The translations under genes were made by a program, and so were the position numbers. The notes beneath the pieces are model-generated. The model ran no database searches and was not told where the DNA came from. It saw nothing but the letters and a program-made list of their open reading frames with translations. 64,000 nucleotides of DNA from Mitsuaria sp. PDC51 (lineage in GTDB: Bacteria > Pseudomonadota > Gammaproteobacteria > Burkholderiales > Burkholderiaceae_C): positions 434,001 through 498,000 of the forward strand of contig NZ_FOZE01000002.1 of NCBI RefSeq assembly GCF_900113225.1. The letters are read 5' to 3'. This document shows positions 18,411 to 28,363 of this stretch, piece by piece; the stretch's first letter is position 1; each line of letters opens with the position of its first letter.

Positions 18411-19535
18411 TCAGGGCACCGAGCGGTCGGTCAGCTTGCGCTGGTCGCCGCGGAACACCATCCACTTCGGGGTGCGGAAACGCACGATGCGCCAGTACAG
18501 CGCGACGTAGGCGACGCCGAACAGCACCATGCAGGCGGCGATCGCCGGGGTGGAATCCCAGAAAAGCAGCGCCGGCGCCAGCGACGAGAGGCACAGCGTC
18601 CACAGGTAGGGCGCGGTCATCGAGTTGCGGCGCGTCATCAGGCGCGCGTCGCGTGCGCCAATCGCCCATCGCATCAGGCGGCGGTAGATGAGCGAGTGCA
18701 GATGGATGCCGTCCGGATCCCCGGGGCTGGTGTTGCGCAGGAAGCGGCGGCGGTAGATGGAGAACACCGTCTCGAACACCGGATAGATGCACACCATCAG
18801 CGCGAACAGCGGCGAGACCTGCGGATGGCGGTGGATCAGCAGGATGGCGATCTCCGCCAGGTAGAAGCCCATGAAGTACGCGCCGCCGTCGCCCAGGAAG
18901 ATGAGGCCGGCGGGGTAGTTCCAGACGAAGAAGCCGAGGATGGCGCCGACGCCGGCCAGCGCCCAGAGGGCGAGTTCGGTATCGCCGACCTGGTAGGCGA
19001 CATAGGCCAGCGACAGCAGCATCAGGCTGACGCACATCGAGGACAGCCCGTTGAAGCCGTCGATGATGTTGACCGAGTTGGCGACGCCCGCGACGACGAA
19101 GACGGTGATCAGCACCGCGCCCACGGTGGTGCCGACGATGAAGTCCAGGCCGGGGATGTCGGTGCGGTTGATGGTCGCCTGGAGGAGCCAGCAGCCGAGC
19201 GCTGCGGAGATCGCGGTGGCGATCAGGCGCTCGCGCGGGGAAACCTTCTTGGTGAAGTCCTCGATCAACCCGGCGCCAAAGGCCGGCAGGCCGGCCAGGA
19301 GCAGGAGCAGGCCGGTCTTGGCTTGGGGATGCTTGAGGAACCAGGCCAGCGCGACCATGCCGACCAGACCGACAAAGATGCCGAGGCCACCAATGCGCGG
19401 CACAGGGCGGGCGTGAAACTTCTGGGGGCCGGAAAGGTCGTGGTCCGCAGACAGATGCCCGTGCACGGTCGACGAATGCACGACATACAACGTGATCGCC
19501 GCCGCCAGTGCGAACGGGATGAGCAAATACAACAT
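18411..19535 (-). CDS. WecA/MraY-family polyprenyl-phosphate sugar-phosphate transferase
   Basis: These integral enzymes start glycan synthesis by moving a HexNAc-1-phosphate to undecaprenyl phosphate. The 374-residue protein has about ten membrane segments. Family motifs present are HARPVPRIGG (41-50), NSVNIIDGFNGLSS (153-166), FLGDGGAYFMGF (213-224) and the HLH of loop 5 (278-280). The start MLYLLIPFALAAA is chosen; the in-frame extension to 19952 is the antisense of the export gene. It is divergent from the polysaccharide export gene and is a natural initiator for the plus-strand operon. The sugar specificity is unknown. Confidence 0.9.
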   Translation of the reverse strand: MLYLLIPFALAAAITLYVVHSSTVHGHLSADHDLSGPQKFHARPVPRIGGLGIFVGLVGMVALAWFLKHPQAKTGLLLLLAGLPAFGAGLIEDFTKKVSPRERLIATAISAALGCWLLQATINRTDIPGLDFIVGTTVGAVLITVFVVAGVANSVNIIDGFNGLSSMCVSLMLLSLAYVAYQVGDTELALWALAGVGAILGFFVWNYPAGLIFLGDGGAYFMGFYLAEIAILLIHRHPQVSPLFALMVCIYPVFETVFSIYRRRFLRNTSPGDPDGIHLHSLIYRRLMRWAIGARDARLMTRRNSMTAPYLWTLCLSSLAPALLFWDSTPAIAACMVLFGVAYVALYWRIVRFRTPKWMVFRGDQRKLTDRSVP

Positions 19536-19595
19536 GGCCGGCAGTGTAACGATCAGCTTCCGGTCCCCGGCGGTTTTGGCGCAACAGCGCTGCCA

Positions 19596-19651
19596 TAGAA
19601 TGCCGCGCTGGCCGCCCCGACACCCCTTGTCACAAGGCACATCGGGGCGGC
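19596..19651 (+). promoter_or_regulatory. -10 element and nested leader hairpin before the export gene
   Basis: TAGAAT (19596-19601) is a likely -10, giving a start near 19608. Directly after it, GCCGCCCCGA (19611-19620) pairs perfectly with TCGGGGCGGC (19642-19651). Inside lies a second repeat, CCTTGT / ACAAGG (19625-19630, 19632-19637). A pyrimidine tract TCTCCCTTTC follows. The hairpin would form at the very 5' end of the polysaccharide operon transcript and could protect or attenuate it. The -35 is weak. Confidence 0.5.
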
Positions 19652-19677
19652 TCTCCCTTTCAGAGACGAGATCACGC

Positions 19678-21717
19678 ATGGAACTTCGCGCCCAACGCGC
19701 CTCTTCGCCGGTGTCGACGATGACTCGATCCCTCCAGACTTTCCAAAAGCCCGCGCTGGCGCTGTTGATGGCCTGCCTGATGGCGGGTCCGGCCCTCGCG
19801 CAGTCGATGGGAAGTGGCCAGACCTCGTCCGAGAACAGCAGCGATGTCAGCGGCCCGGTCCGACTGAACTCCACGACGCGCGGCACGCAGGACGCGTCGA
19901 CGCAGCAGCAACAGCAGCAGCAGGCGCAATCGGCCATGCCGCGCGCGCCCAAGTACGTGCCCGGCGAGTTCGAGATCTACGTCAACAAGCTGCTGGGCCT
20001 GGACCTGACGGATCCGCTCACGCTGGAACAGCTGCGCCGCTCCGAGTCAGGCCTGACTGAAATCGGCACGGTGACGCAGACGCAGACCGGCGCTGTCGGG
20101 AAGGCGACGACGATCTCCACCGACAACATCGTTCGGCGCCTGGGTGCCGACCTGATGCTCGATGCCCGCATGGGCTCGGACACCGACGGCCCGCGCCAGG
20201 CGCCCTCGGACTACCTGATCGGCATCGGCGACGAAATCCAGGTCACCGCCTGGGGCTCGGTGGACGCCGACCTGCGCCTGACCGTCGACCGCGCCGGCCG
20301 CGTCACGATCCCGCGTGTCGGCCCGGTGCTGGTGGCTGGCGTGCGCTACGGCGACCTGAACGACGTGGTGCGTGCCCGCATCGCGCAGGTGTTCAAGAAC
20401 TTCCAGGTCAGCACCTCGCTGGGCAAGCTGCGCACGATCCGCATCTATGTGACCGGCTTCACCGCGAAGCCGGGCGCCTACACGGTCAGCAGCCTGGCGA
20501 CGATCGTCAACGGCCTGATCCGCGCTGGCGGCCCGTCCGCGGCCGGCAGCTTCCGCCAGATCGAACTGCGCCGCAACGGCCAGGTCGTCGCCAACTTCGA
20601 TGCGTACGACCTGCTGCTCAAGGGCGACAAGGCCAGCGACCGCGCGTTGCAGGCCGAGGACGTGATCCACATCGGCCCGATCGGCCCGCAGGTGGCGGTG
20701 CTGGGCAGCGTGAACAAGCAGAGCATCGTCGAGCTGAAGCCCGGCGAGACGATCGACGACGTGCTCGCGATGGCTGGTGGCTTCAGTGCGGTGGCGGACC
20801 GCTCGCGCATCTCGATCGAGCAGTTGAGCGATCGCAACGACCGCCGCGTGCGGGAGCTGCCGCTGCCGGCGCAGGCGAAGGCGGCGGCGTCCAACGGCGA
20901 CGTGATCCGCGTGTTCAGCAGTGTCAATACGGCGCTGCCGCTGGCCAAGCAGTACAAGCGCGTGACGGTGGAAGGCGAAGTGTCCCGTCCCGGTGAATAC
21001 GTGCTGCCGCCGACGAGCACCCTGCAGGACGCGATCGCCGCGGCTGGCGGACTGACGCCCCAGGCGTATGTCTTCGGCACGGACTTCTCGCGCGAGAGCG
21101 TGCGGCAGTCTCAGCAGGAGAACTACGACCGTGCGCTGCGCGACCTGGAGACGGAGTTCACCAAATACGCCAGCACGCAGCGTGCGACGACGGCTGATGA
21201 AGCAGCGGGCAATGCGCAGCGCGCCGCTGGCAGCGAACGACTGGTGGCGCGGCTGCGGGCCGTGCGCCCGACGGGCCGCGTGGTTCTGCAACTGGAGTCC
21301 GATGCGCGGCAACTGCCCTCGTTGACCGTTGAAGATGGCGATCGCTTGCTCATCCCGGCGAAGCCGACGACGGTGGGGGTGTTCGGAAGCGTCTTCAATT
21401 CGGGCAGTTTCCTCCTGCGCGATGGGGCGTCGGTAGACGACGTCATGAAGCTCGCGGGTGGCCCGACCCGTGGCGCCGACGCGGGCGGCGCCTTCGTGAT
21501 CCGCGCCAACGGCACGGTCGTGAGCGCGCGCCAGTCGAGCAGTGGCTGGCTGGGCTTCGGCTCCGGCCTGGCGAGCCTGTCCGCACTGCCGGGAGACACG
21601 GTCTTCGTTCCGGAGGAAATGAACAAGACGACGTTCATCCAGGACGCGAAGGACTGGACGCAGATCCTGGCCAACTTCGGCTTGGGCATTGCAGCGTTGC
21701 AGACGATCAAGAACTGA
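19678..21717 (+). CDS. polysaccharide export protein with SLBB repeats (Wza-like)
   Basis: Such proteins form or gate the outer-membrane channel for capsule or exopolysaccharide. The 679-residue product has a signal sequence (hydrophobic LALLMACLMAGPALA, cleavage near residue 42). A glutamine run follows at about residues 76-82. The poly-export domain (YLIGIGDEIQVTAWG) comes next, followed by several SLBB-type repeats, for example YVTGFTAKPGAYTV and VTVEGEVSRPGEYVLPP. There is no lipobox cysteine, unlike E. coli Wza. The ATG at 19678 has a GACGAG-like site; an ATG at 19720 is an alternative. It heads the plus-strand operon. Confidence 0.88.
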   Translation: MELRAQRASSPVSTMTRSLQTFQKPALALLMACLMAGPALAQSMGSGQTSSENSSDVSGPVRLNSTTRGTQDASTQQQQQQQAQSAMPRAPKYVPGEFEIYVNKLLGLDLTDPLTLEQLRRSESGLTEIGTVTQTQTGAVGKATTISTDNIVRRLGADLMLDARMGSDTDGPRQAPSDYLIGIGDEIQVTAWGSVDADLRLTVDRAGRVTIPRVGPVLVAGVRYGDLNDVVRARIAQVFKNFQVSTSLGKLRTIRIYVTGFTAKPGAYTVSSLATIVNGLIRAGGPSAAGSFRQIELRRNGQVVANFDAYDLLLKGDKASDRALQAEDVIHIGPIGPQVAVLGSVNKQSIVELKPGETIDDVLAMAGGFSAVADRSRISIEQLSDRNDRRVRELPLPAQAKAAASNGDVIRVFSSVNTALPLAKQYKRVTVEGEVSRPGEYVLPPTSTLQDAIAAAGGLTPQAYVFGTDFSRESVRQSQQENYDRALRDLETEFTKYASTQRATTADEAAGNAQRAAGSERLVARLRAVRPTGRVVLQLESDARQLPSLTVEDGDRLLIPAKPTTVGVFGSVFNSGSFLLRDGASVDDVMKLAGGPTRGADAGGAFVIRANGTVVSARQSSSGWLGFGSGLASLSALPGDTVFVPEEMNKTTFIQDAKDWTQILANFGLGIAALQTIKN

Positions 21718-21741
21718 CGCCTGGTTGAGGAGAAATTTTCT

Positions 21742-22863
21742 GTGAGTACCCCACACCTGGCGACGGCGCCGGCCGGCGCGCCCGCCGGCAACGCGGGCTT
21801 CGGCCCCGTCGACCTGATCGCGATCCTCGCGCAACGCTGGAAGCTGCTGATCGGCGGCTCGGTCGGCGCGGGAGCCGTGATGCTGGGCATCTCGTTTTTG
21901 ATGAGCCCGACCTTCACCGCGCAGACGGTGTTCCTGCCCCCTCAGCAGCAGCAGAGCGCCGCCACGGCGGCCATGGCCTCGCTCGGCGCACTGGCCGGCA
22001 TCTCTGGCGGCTCACTGGGCGGCAAGACCCCCGCGGACCAGTACATCGCATTACTGCGCAGCGTCAACGTCGAGGAGCGTCTGGTTGAACGCTTCAAGCT
22101 CATGGAGCTCTATGAGGCCAAATACCGCTTCCTGGCGCGTCGTCGGCTGGAGCAGAGCACAACCATCTCGCTGGGCAAGAAGGACGGGCTGATAACGCTC
22201 GAAGTCGACGCACACGAGCCGAAGCTGGCGGCGGACATCGCCAACCAGTACGTCGCCGAACTCCGCCGCCTAATCGGCGAACTCGCGCTGACGGAGGCGC
22301 AGCAGCGCCGTGTCTTCTTCGAGACGGAACTCAAGCGCACGAACGAGCGCCTAGCACAGGCCCAGAAGACGCTGCAGTCGGGCGGCTTCAATGCCAACGC
22401 CATGAAGGCCGAGCCACGGACAGCCGCGGAAACCTACGCTCGCATCAAGGCCGAAGCCACCACCGCGGAGGTCCGCCTGCAGACGATGCGACGCACCCTT
22501 GCCGACACGTCGCCTGAGGTGCAGCAGCAGTTGACGATGCTGTCGGCTCTGCGCGGCCAATTGGCGCAGCTCGAGAGCAACGCAGCGGGCGCCAATGATT
22601 CAGACTATCTGGGCCGCTACCGCGAGTTCAAATACCAGGAGGCCCTGTTTGAGATGTATTCCAAGCAGTTCGAACTGGCTCGACTCGATGAAAGCCGGGA
22701 AGGCAGCGTGATCCAGGTGGTCGACGTGGCCACGCCACCGGAGTACAAGAGCAAGCCGAAGCGGGCGGCGCTGGCGCTCGGCGCAGCGGTCGGCACCTTC
22801 ATCCTGCTGTCGATCTGGATTCTGGGGTCCTGGCTGCGTAGGGCGGGGCGCGCCACAGCCTGA
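21742..22863 (+). CDS. Wzz-type polysaccharide co-polymerase (chain-length protein)
   Basis: This 373-residue inner-membrane protein has two membrane helices (about residues 33-54 and 344-367) flanking a long periplasmic, helix-rich segment, as in Wzz/PCP proteins that set polymer length. There is no cytoplasmic tyrosine kinase domain after the second helix, so it is not a full Wzc. It starts with GTG, supported by GAGGAG nine bases upstream, 24 bases after the export gene. It probably works with the Wzy-like protein at 32731. Confidence 0.88.
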   Translation: MSTPHLATAPAGAPAGNAGFGPVDLIAILAQRWKLLIGGSVGAGAVMLGISFLMSPTFTAQTVFLPPQQQQSAATAAMASLGALAGISGGSLGGKTPADQYIALLRSVNVEERLVERFKLMELYEAKYRFLARRRLEQSTTISLGKKDGLITLEVDAHEPKLAADIANQYVAELRRLIGELALTEAQQRRVFFETELKRTNERLAQAQKTLQSGGFNANAMKAEPRTAAETYARIKAEATTAEVRLQTMRRTLADTSPEVQQQLTMLSALRGQLAQLESNAAGANDSDYLGRYREFKYQEALFEMYSKQFELARLDESREGSVIQVVDVATPPEYKSKPKRAALALGAAVGTFILLSIWILGSWLRRAGRATA

Positions 22864-22950
22864 AGGCGATTCGCCGGAGCCGATCCCTTCCGAAAGAGAA
22901 CCGATCGCGAGCCGCCCATGCGCGCCGCGACTTCGCAGACAACCCGCAGA

Positions 22951-22973
22951 GCCGCGACGCACATCGTCGCGGC
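22951..22973 (+). other. intercistronic hairpin before fcl
   Basis: GCCGCGAC / GTCGCGGC (22951-22958, 22966-22973) form a perfect 8-bp stem with a 7-base loop, ending 21 bases before the fcl start. The 131-base gap between wzz and fcl holds no gene. The hairpin may modulate expression of the sugar genes or mark an RNA processing site; no U-run follows. Confidence 0.4.
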
Positions 22974-22994
22974 CTTGCCATAGCTCGACAACGC

Positions 22995-23921
22995 ATGAAC
23001 CCGAACGCAAAGATCTTCGTGACCGGTCACCGCGGCATGGTGGGCAGCGCGCTGGTCCGCCAATTGAATGCCGAGGGCTACCAGCGCATCATCACCCGCT
23101 CGCGCGACCAGCTCGATCTGTTGAGCCAGACCGCCGTCACCGAGTTCCTCGCCACCGAGCAGCCGGACTACGTCTTCATCGCCGCGGCGAAGGTCGGCGG
23201 CATCCAGGCCAACAACCAGTACCGCGCGGACTTCCTGTATCAGAACCTCATGATCGAGGCCAACCTGATCCATGGCGCACACCTGGCCGGCGTGCAGCGC
23301 CTCATGTTCCTCGGCTCGAGTTGCATCTACCCGCGCGACTGCGCTCAGCCGATCAAGGAGGAATACCTCCTCACCGGCCCGCTGGAGCAGACAAACGAGC
23401 CCTACGCGATCGCCAAGATCGCCGGCATCAAGCTGGCCGAGAGCTACAACCGCCAGTACGGCCGCGAGTACATCAGCGTGATGCCGACCAATTTGTACGG
23501 CCCCAACGACAACTACGACCTCGCCAACAGCCACGTGCTTCCAGCGCTGCTACGCAAGGCGCACGAGGCCAAGTTGCGCGGGGATTCGGAATACGTGGTC
23601 TGGGGTTCGGGCACACCACGGCGCGAGTTCCTGTATGTCGACGACCTCGCCGACGCCTGCGTCTACCTGATGAAGCAGGGCTATGCCGGCCCGTTGCTCA
23701 ATGTCGGCACCGGCGAGGACGTGACGATCCGCGAGCTCGCGGAGACGGTCATGGACATCGTCGGCTTCGAGGGCCGCATCGTCTTCGACAGCACCAAGCC
23801 CGACGGTACGCCGCGCAAGCTCCTGGATGTCAGCAAGCTCGCCGCGCTCGGCTGGCGTGCCCGCACCTCGCTGCGCGACGGCATCCGTCTCGCCTACGAC
23901 AGCGCTCCTTTCCGCGCCTGA
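22995..23921 (+). CDS. fcl: GDP-L-fucose synthase
   Basis: Fcl converts GDP-4-keto-6-deoxy-mannose to GDP-L-fucose by epimerisation at C3 and C5 and NADPH reduction. The 308-residue extended short-chain dehydrogenase has GHRGMVG (11-17), serines 108-109 (LGSSC) and the catalytic Y137/K141 (PYAIAKIAG). The order fcl then gmd is the reverse of the common gmd-fcl order. GDP-mannose supply genes are not in the window. Confidence 0.95.
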   Translation: MNPNAKIFVTGHRGMVGSALVRQLNAEGYQRIITRSRDQLDLLSQTAVTEFLATEQPDYVFIAAAKVGGIQANNQYRADFLYQNLMIEANLIHGAHLAGVQRLMFLGSSCIYPRDCAQPIKEEYLLTGPLEQTNEPYAIAKIAGIKLAESYNRQYGREYISVMPTNLYGPNDNYDLANSHVLPALLRKAHEAKLRGDSEYVVWGSGTPRREFLYVDDLADACVYLMKQGYAGPLLNVGTGEDVTIRELAETVMDIVGFEGRIVFDSTKPDGTPRKLLDVSKLAALGWRARTSLRDGIRLAYDSAPFRA

Positions 23922-23945
23922 TCCACCTCATCCAGAGATCTCTCC

Positions 23946-25070
23946 ATGTCGCAACGCAAAGTCGCCCTGATCACGGGCATCACGGGCCAGGACGGCGCCT
24001 ACCTGGCGGAACTGCTGCTGGACAAGGGCTATGAAGTGCACGGCATCAAGCGCCGCGCCAGTCTGTTCAACACCGACCGCGTCGATCACCTGTATCAGGA
24101 CCCGCACGTCAATAACCAGCGCTTCAAGCTGCACTACGGCGACCTGACCGACAGCACCAACCTGATCCGCATCATTCAACAGGTGCAGCCCGACGAGATC
24201 TACAACCTCGCCGCGATGAGCCACGTGGCCGTCAGCTTCGAGACGCCGGAGTACACCGCCAATGCTGACGGCATCGGCACGCTGCGCATCCTGGAAGCAA
24301 TCCGCATTCTGGGCCTCGAGAAGAAGACCCGCTTTTACCAAGCCAGTACCTCCGAGTTGTATGGACTGGTGCAGGAGATCCCGCAGAAGGAAACCACGCC
24401 CTTCTACCCGCGCAGCCCCTATGCGGTGGCCAAGATGTATGCCTACTGGATCACGGTGAACTACCGCGAGGCCTACGGCATGTACGCCTGCAACGGCGTG
24501 CTGTTCAACCACGAGAGCCCGCTGCGCGGCGAGACCTTCGTGACTCGCAAGATCACCCGGGCAATCGCCCGCATTGCGCTTGGCCTGCAGGACTGCCTGT
24601 ACCTGGGCAACATGAGCGCGCTGCGCGACTGGGGCCACGCCAAGGACTACGTCGAGATGCAGTGGATGATGCTGCAGCAGGACAAGCCCGAGGACTTCGT
24701 GATCGCCACCGGCGTGCAGTACTCGGTGCGCCAGTTCGTCGAGTTCGCCTGCAACGAACTGGGCATCGGCATCACGTTCTCCGGCGAAGGCGACCAGGAG
24801 ATCGGCACCGTGACGAGCGTGGCCGACGCCGAACGCGCGTTCTGCAAGGTCGGTGACGTGATCGTCAAGGTCGACCCGCGCTACTACCGTCCGACGGAAG
24901 TCGAGACGCTGCTGGGCGACCCGACCAAGGCCAAGGAGAAGCTGGGCTGGACGCCCAAGACCACGCTGCGCGAGCTTGTTGCCGAGATGGTCGAGGCCGA
25001 CTACCAGTCCGCCAAGCGCGACAGTCTGGTCAAGGCCGCCGGCTTCCAGGCCTACGACTACAACGAATGA
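23946..25070 (+). CDS. gmd: GDP-mannose 4,6-dehydratase
   Basis: Gmd makes GDP-4-keto-6-deoxy-D-mannose, the substrate of Fcl. The 374-residue protein has the cofactor motif [11 protein letters not shown] (10-20), the T135-S136-E137 active-site segment (STSELYG) and Y159/K163 ([12 protein letters not shown]). The length and KRRASLFNT segment are typical. It lies 24 bases after fcl. Confidence 0.97.
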   Translation: MSQRKVALITGITGQDGAYLAELLLDKGYEVHGIKRRASLFNTDRVDHLYQDPHVNNQRFKLHYGDLTDSTNLIRIIQQVQPDEIYNLAAMSHVAVSFETPEYTANADGIGTLRILEAIRILGLEKKTRFYQASTSELYGLVQEIPQKETTPFYPRSPYAVAKMYAYWITVNYREAYGMYACNGVLFNHESPLRGETFVTRKITRAIARIALGLQDCLYLGNMSALRDWGHAKDYVEMQWMMLQQDKPEDFVIATGVQYSVRQFVEFACNELGIGITFSGEGDQEIGTVTSVADAERAFCKVGDVIVKVDPRYYRPTEVETLLGDPTKAKEKLGWTPKTTLRELVAEMVEADYQSAKRDSLVKAAGFQAYDYNE

Positions 25071-25133
25071 ACGCCCGCCGGCGTCCGAGGTGGTCGCCGG
25101 CGCGCACGATGCTTCGATGCTGAGGATCTTCCG

Positions 25134-25907
25134 ATGAAAGCAGTGATTCTGGCCGGCGGCTTGGGTACCCGGCTGAGCGAGGAAACCGCCACGCGGCCAA
25201 AGCCCATGGTGGAGATCGGCGGCAAGCCAATCCTGTGGCACATCCTGAAGATGTATTCCCACCATGGCGTGAACGACTTCGTGATCTGCTGCGGATACAA
25301 GGGCTACGTCATCAAGGAGTACTTCGCCAACTATTTCCTTCACATGTCCGATGTCACCTTCGACATGCGTCACAACCGCATGGAAGTGCATCACAAGCGT
25401 GCCGAGCCCTGGAACGTCACGCTGGTGGACACCGGCGACGACTCCATGACCGGCGGACGCCTGCGGCGCGTGGCCGACTACGTGAAGGACGAAGAGGCGT
25501 TCTGCTTCACCTACGGCGACGGCGTGGGCGACATCGACATCTCCGCCACGATCGCATTCCACAAGTCGCACGGCAAAGCCGCCACGCTGACGGCGACCTA
25601 TCCGCCCGGCCGCTTTGGCGCGCTGGACATCCGCCAGCACCAGGTCATGAGCTTCAAGGAGAAGCCCAAGGGCGACGGCGCAATGATCAACGGCGGCTTC
25701 TTCGTGCTGTCGCCCACGGTCCTCGACCACATCGAGGGCGACGCGACGACTTGGGAACAGGAGCCGCTGAACACCTTGGCCGAGACCGGCCAGTTGATGG
25801 CGTACGAGCACACCGGCTTCTGGCAGCCGATGGACACGCTGCGTGACAAGCATCTGCTGGAGTCCCTGTGGGCATCTGGCAATGCGCCCTGGAAGATGTG
25901 GTCATGA
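25134..25907 (+). CDS. rfbF: glucose-1-phosphate cytidylyltransferase
   Basis: RfbF makes CDP-glucose from CTP and glucose-1-phosphate, the entry to CDP-deoxysugars. The 257-residue product begins [20 protein letters not shown] with the [16 protein letters not shown] segment typical of this nucleotidyltransferase family. The C-terminal [15 protein letters not shown] is also characteristic. Its stop overlaps the rfbG start by four bases. Confidence 0.96.
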   Translation: MKAVILAGGLGTRLSEETATRPKPMVEIGGKPILWHILKMYSHHGVNDFVICCGYKGYVIKEYFANYFLHMSDVTFDMRHNRMEVHHKRAEPWNVTLVDTGDDSMTGGRLRRVADYVKDEEAFCFTYGDGVGDIDISATIAFHKSHGKAATLTATYPPGRFGALDIRQHQVMSFKEKPKGDGAMINGGFFVLSPTVLDHIEGDATTWEQEPLNTLAETGQLMAYEHTGFWQPMDTLRDKHLLESLWASGNAPWKMWS

Positions 25908-26977
25908 GCTCGACGCAACGGACCTCGCCGACCTTCTGGAAGGACAAGCGGGTCCTCCTGACCGGACACACCGGATTCAAGGGCAGTTGGCTCTCCCTGT
26001 GGCTGCAATCGATGAAGGCCGTGGTACGCGGCGTGTCGCTGAATCCGCCGACGGAGCCGGCGATGTTCAATGTCGCTCGCGTGGCCGAAGGCATGGAGCA
26101 TCGCGTCGCCGACATCCGGGACTTCACCGCGGTGAAAGCGCAGATGGAGGAGTTTCGGCCCGAGATCGTCCTGCACATGGCGGCCCAGCCCCTGGTGCGT
26201 CTCTCCTACCAGCAGCCGATTGAGACCTACGCGACCAACGTAATGGGCTCGGTACATGTCCTCGAGGCTGCCCGTCATGTGGGTTCGGTCAAGGCCATCG
26301 TCAACGTCACGACGGACAAGTGCTACGAGAACCGCGAGTGGGTGTGGGGCTATCGCGAGGACGAGCCCATGGGCGGCCACGATCCCTATTCCAACAGCAA
26401 GGGCTGCGTAGAACTGGTCGCCTCGGCCTACCGCAAGTCCTTCCTGAAGGAGGCTGGCATCGCCATGGCGACGGCCCGTGCGGGCAACGTGATCGGAGGC
26501 GGCGACTGGGCGCTGGACCGGCTGATCCCGGACATCCTGGGCGCGCTGCAATCGGGCAAGCCGGTGCTGATCCGCAACCCGCACGCGATCCGTCCCTGGC
26601 AGCATGTGCTGGAGCCACTGTCTGGCTACCTGCTGCTGGCCGAACGGCTGTACACGCATGGGCAGGCCGATGCCGAAGGCTGGAATTTCGGGCCGCGCGA
26701 TGACGACACCCGCCCGGTGCATTGGATCGTTGAGCGCCTGTGCGATGCCTGGGGCGAGGGCGCGAGCTGGACCCTCCAGCCTGGCGACCACCCGCACGAG
26801 GCCAGCTTCCTGAAGCTGGACATCTCCAAGGCGCGACAGCGACTGCAATGGGCGCCGCGCTGGACGCTGGAGACCGCGCTGGCGCGCATCATCGACTGGC
26901 ATCGCGCGTGGCTGTCGGAGCAGGACATGCGCGCCTGCACGCTGGCCCAGATCGAAGCCTTCCAGCGTGACGATTGA
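25904..26977 (+). CDS. rfbG: CDP-glucose 4,6-dehydratase
   Basis: RfbG makes CDP-4-keto-6-deoxy-D-glucose. The 357-residue short-chain dehydrogenase has TGHTGFKG (20-27), the T-T-D active-site segment (136-138) and Y162/K166 ([12 protein letters not shown]). The start used is the ATG overlapping the rfbF stop (ATGA); the in-frame ATG 12 codons earlier lies inside rfbF. The CDP-4-keto-6-deoxyglucose 3-dehydratase gene rfbH, usually next, is missing. Confidence 0.95.
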   Translation: MSSTQRTSPTFWKDKRVLLTGHTGFKGSWLSLWLQSMKAVVRGVSLNPPTEPAMFNVARVAEGMEHRVADIRDFTAVKAQMEEFRPEIVLHMAAQPLVRLSYQQPIETYATNVMGSVHVLEAARHVGSVKAIVNVTTDKCYENREWVWGYREDEPMGGHDPYSNSKGCVELVASAYRKSFLKEAGIAMATARAGNVIGGGDWALDRLIPDILGALQSGKPVLIRNPHAIRPWQHVLEPLSGYLLLAERLYTHGQADAEGWNFGPRDDDTRPVHWIVERLCDAWGEGASWTLQPGDHPHEASFLKLDISKARQRLQWAPRWTLETALARIIDWHRAWLSEQDMRACTLAQIEAFQRDD

Positions 26978-26996
26978 TTCGAGACCAGGACCCGCA

Positions 26997-27905
26997 ATGA
27001 CACGACGCCTCCTTCTCACCGGCGCCAACGGATTTCTGGGGCGTGCGTTCCTGGGCGCCGCCGCGCCCGGCACCGAGATCGTTGCCCTGGGCGGCCGGAG
27101 GCAGGCCCCGGTACCGGGACTCGCGGTCGACCTCCGCGACAAGGACAGCGTGCGCGCGGCGGTGCGCGAGGTACGCCCCACCCACGTGTTGAATTTCGCC
27201 TCGCTGGGCGTGACGCGCGACCAGAGCACCTTATCGGACCTCCTGGCCGTCAACACAGTCGGCGCGCTCCATCTCGTGGACGCGCTGGTCGAGGAGGGTC
27301 TCGCCGCTCAGACCTTCCTGTTCGGCACGGCCTATGAATACGCGGATTCGATGCAGCGACTGGGCGAGTCGGCCACGTTGGAGCCGAAGTCGCCTTACGC
27401 GATCTCCAAGACGACGTTGTTCCACAGTCTGAAACAGTATGGCGACGCTTTGCCGCTGACCTTCCTTCGCCTGTTCAACGTCTTCGGCCCCGGGGAACCA
27501 GCGGAGCGGCTCATTCCGTTCATTGCCAGCAAGGCGCGCGCCGGCGAGGAGATCCCCCTGACCGGCGGCGAGCAACTGCGCGACTTCATGTTCGCACCTG
27601 ACCTCATCGCTCTGCTGCACCGCCTAGTTGACGTCCCAGCCGACACGGCGTCGGGTCTGCGCACGCTCAACGTCGGAACGGGCGAGGGCATCAGCCTGAA
27701 AACGTTCATCGGCTACGTGGCCGCGGCGCTGGAACGCCAGGGGCTAGCACCGAAGCTAAGGTTCGGCGCCCTGCCCTACCGCACGCATGACCCGATGCGA
27801 TGCGTGGCCGACAATGCTCTGCTGAGCACGCTGCTGGGCGAGCTGACCTTTACCGACCTCCAGATCGCCGTCGACAAGACCGTTCTGGCACTCCATGAGC
27901 ACTGA
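26997..27905 (+). CDS. NAD(P)-dependent sugar epimerase/reductase
   Basis: This 302-residue extended short-chain dehydrogenase has TGANGFLG (8-15), T111 in FGTAYEY, and the catalytic Y134/K138 in SPYAISKTTLFHSL. It is similar in size to the CDP-4-keto sugar reductases/epimerases that follow rfbFG in other O-antigen clusters. AGGA lies seven bases before the ATG, 19 bases after rfbG. It probably acts on CDP-4-keto-6-deoxyglucose or a product of the cupin encoded next. The exact product cannot be read from sequence. Confidence 0.8.
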   Translation: MTRRLLLTGANGFLGRAFLGAAAPGTEIVALGGRRQAPVPGLAVDLRDKDSVRAAVREVRPTHVLNFASLGVTRDQSTLSDLLAVNTVGALHLVDALVEEGLAAQTFLFGTAYEYADSMQRLGESATLEPKSPYAISKTTLFHSLKQYGDALPLTFLRLFNVFGPGEPAERLIPFIASKARAGEEIPLTGGEQLRDFMFAPDLIALLHRLVDVPADTASGLRTLNVGTGEGISLKTFIGYVAAALERQGLAPKLRFGALPYRTHDPMRCVADNALLSTLLGELTFTDLQIAVDKTVLALHEH

Positions 27906-28302
27906 TCTCTATCAAATCATCGAGCGGCGAAAGCTGGTCGACGAACGCGGCTTCTTCCTGAAGACGATGACCGGCCTCGAGCCCGACTTGCCGGTCGAAT
28001 TCGGTGAGATCTACGTGATTCGCGGCGATCAGGGCAAGGCGCGCGCGAACCACTACCACGATGTCGCCACGGAATGGTTCACCCTGCTGGAAGGCCAGGT
28101 GAAGCTGAACCTGCGCCACGTCGACACTGGGGAGTCGGCCTCGCTGCTGCTTAGCGACGATGTGCCACGCACGGTTCGGATCAACCCGCGGGTGGCGCAC
28201 TCCCTGATCGGCGTCGATGGTCGCGACTACCTTCTGATGGCCTACACCGACCGACGCTATGACCCGGTCGACACCGTCGCCCATCCGCCGATCGAGCTGT
28301 GA
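27895..28302 (+). CDS. cupin-fold sugar isomerase/epimerase-like protein
   Basis: The 135-residue protein is a single cupin domain. It has DERGFFLKTM near the start, the strand motif RANHYHDVATEWFTLLEG with paired histidines, and LRHVDTGE, as in the WxcM/FdtA and CapF C-terminal sugar-modifying cupins. It overlaps the preceding reductase by 11 bases, so the two are tightly coupled. It is likely a 3- and/or 5-epimerase or 3,4-ketoisomerase acting on the CDP-4-keto sugar. That is inferred from position; family assignment beyond cupin is uncertain. Confidence 0.7.
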   Translation: MSTDLYQIIERRKLVDERGFFLKTMTGLEPDLPVEFGEIYVIRGDQGKARANHYHDVATEWFTLLEGQVKLNLRHVDTGESASLLLSDDVPRTVRINPRVAHSLIGVDGRDYLLMAYTDRRYDPVDTVAHPPIEL

Positions 28303-28363
28303 AGCGTCGTCATGCGCCGGCACGCCCGCGACGCCTGCAGCGCGCCGCACACGCGCCCCTCTC

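Noticed and set aside
19840-19952. A poly-cysteine peptide on the minus strand in an N-terminal extension of the WecA-like gene
   Set aside because: It is the antisense of the CAG/CAA glutamine repeat in the export gene. The WecA-like protein starts at 19535 with a proper membrane helix.
25134-27905. Assigning the module to abequose or paratose synthesis
   Set aside because: rfbH, needed to remove the 3-hydroxyl, is not present in this block, so a 3,6-dideoxyhexose is not supported by the window.
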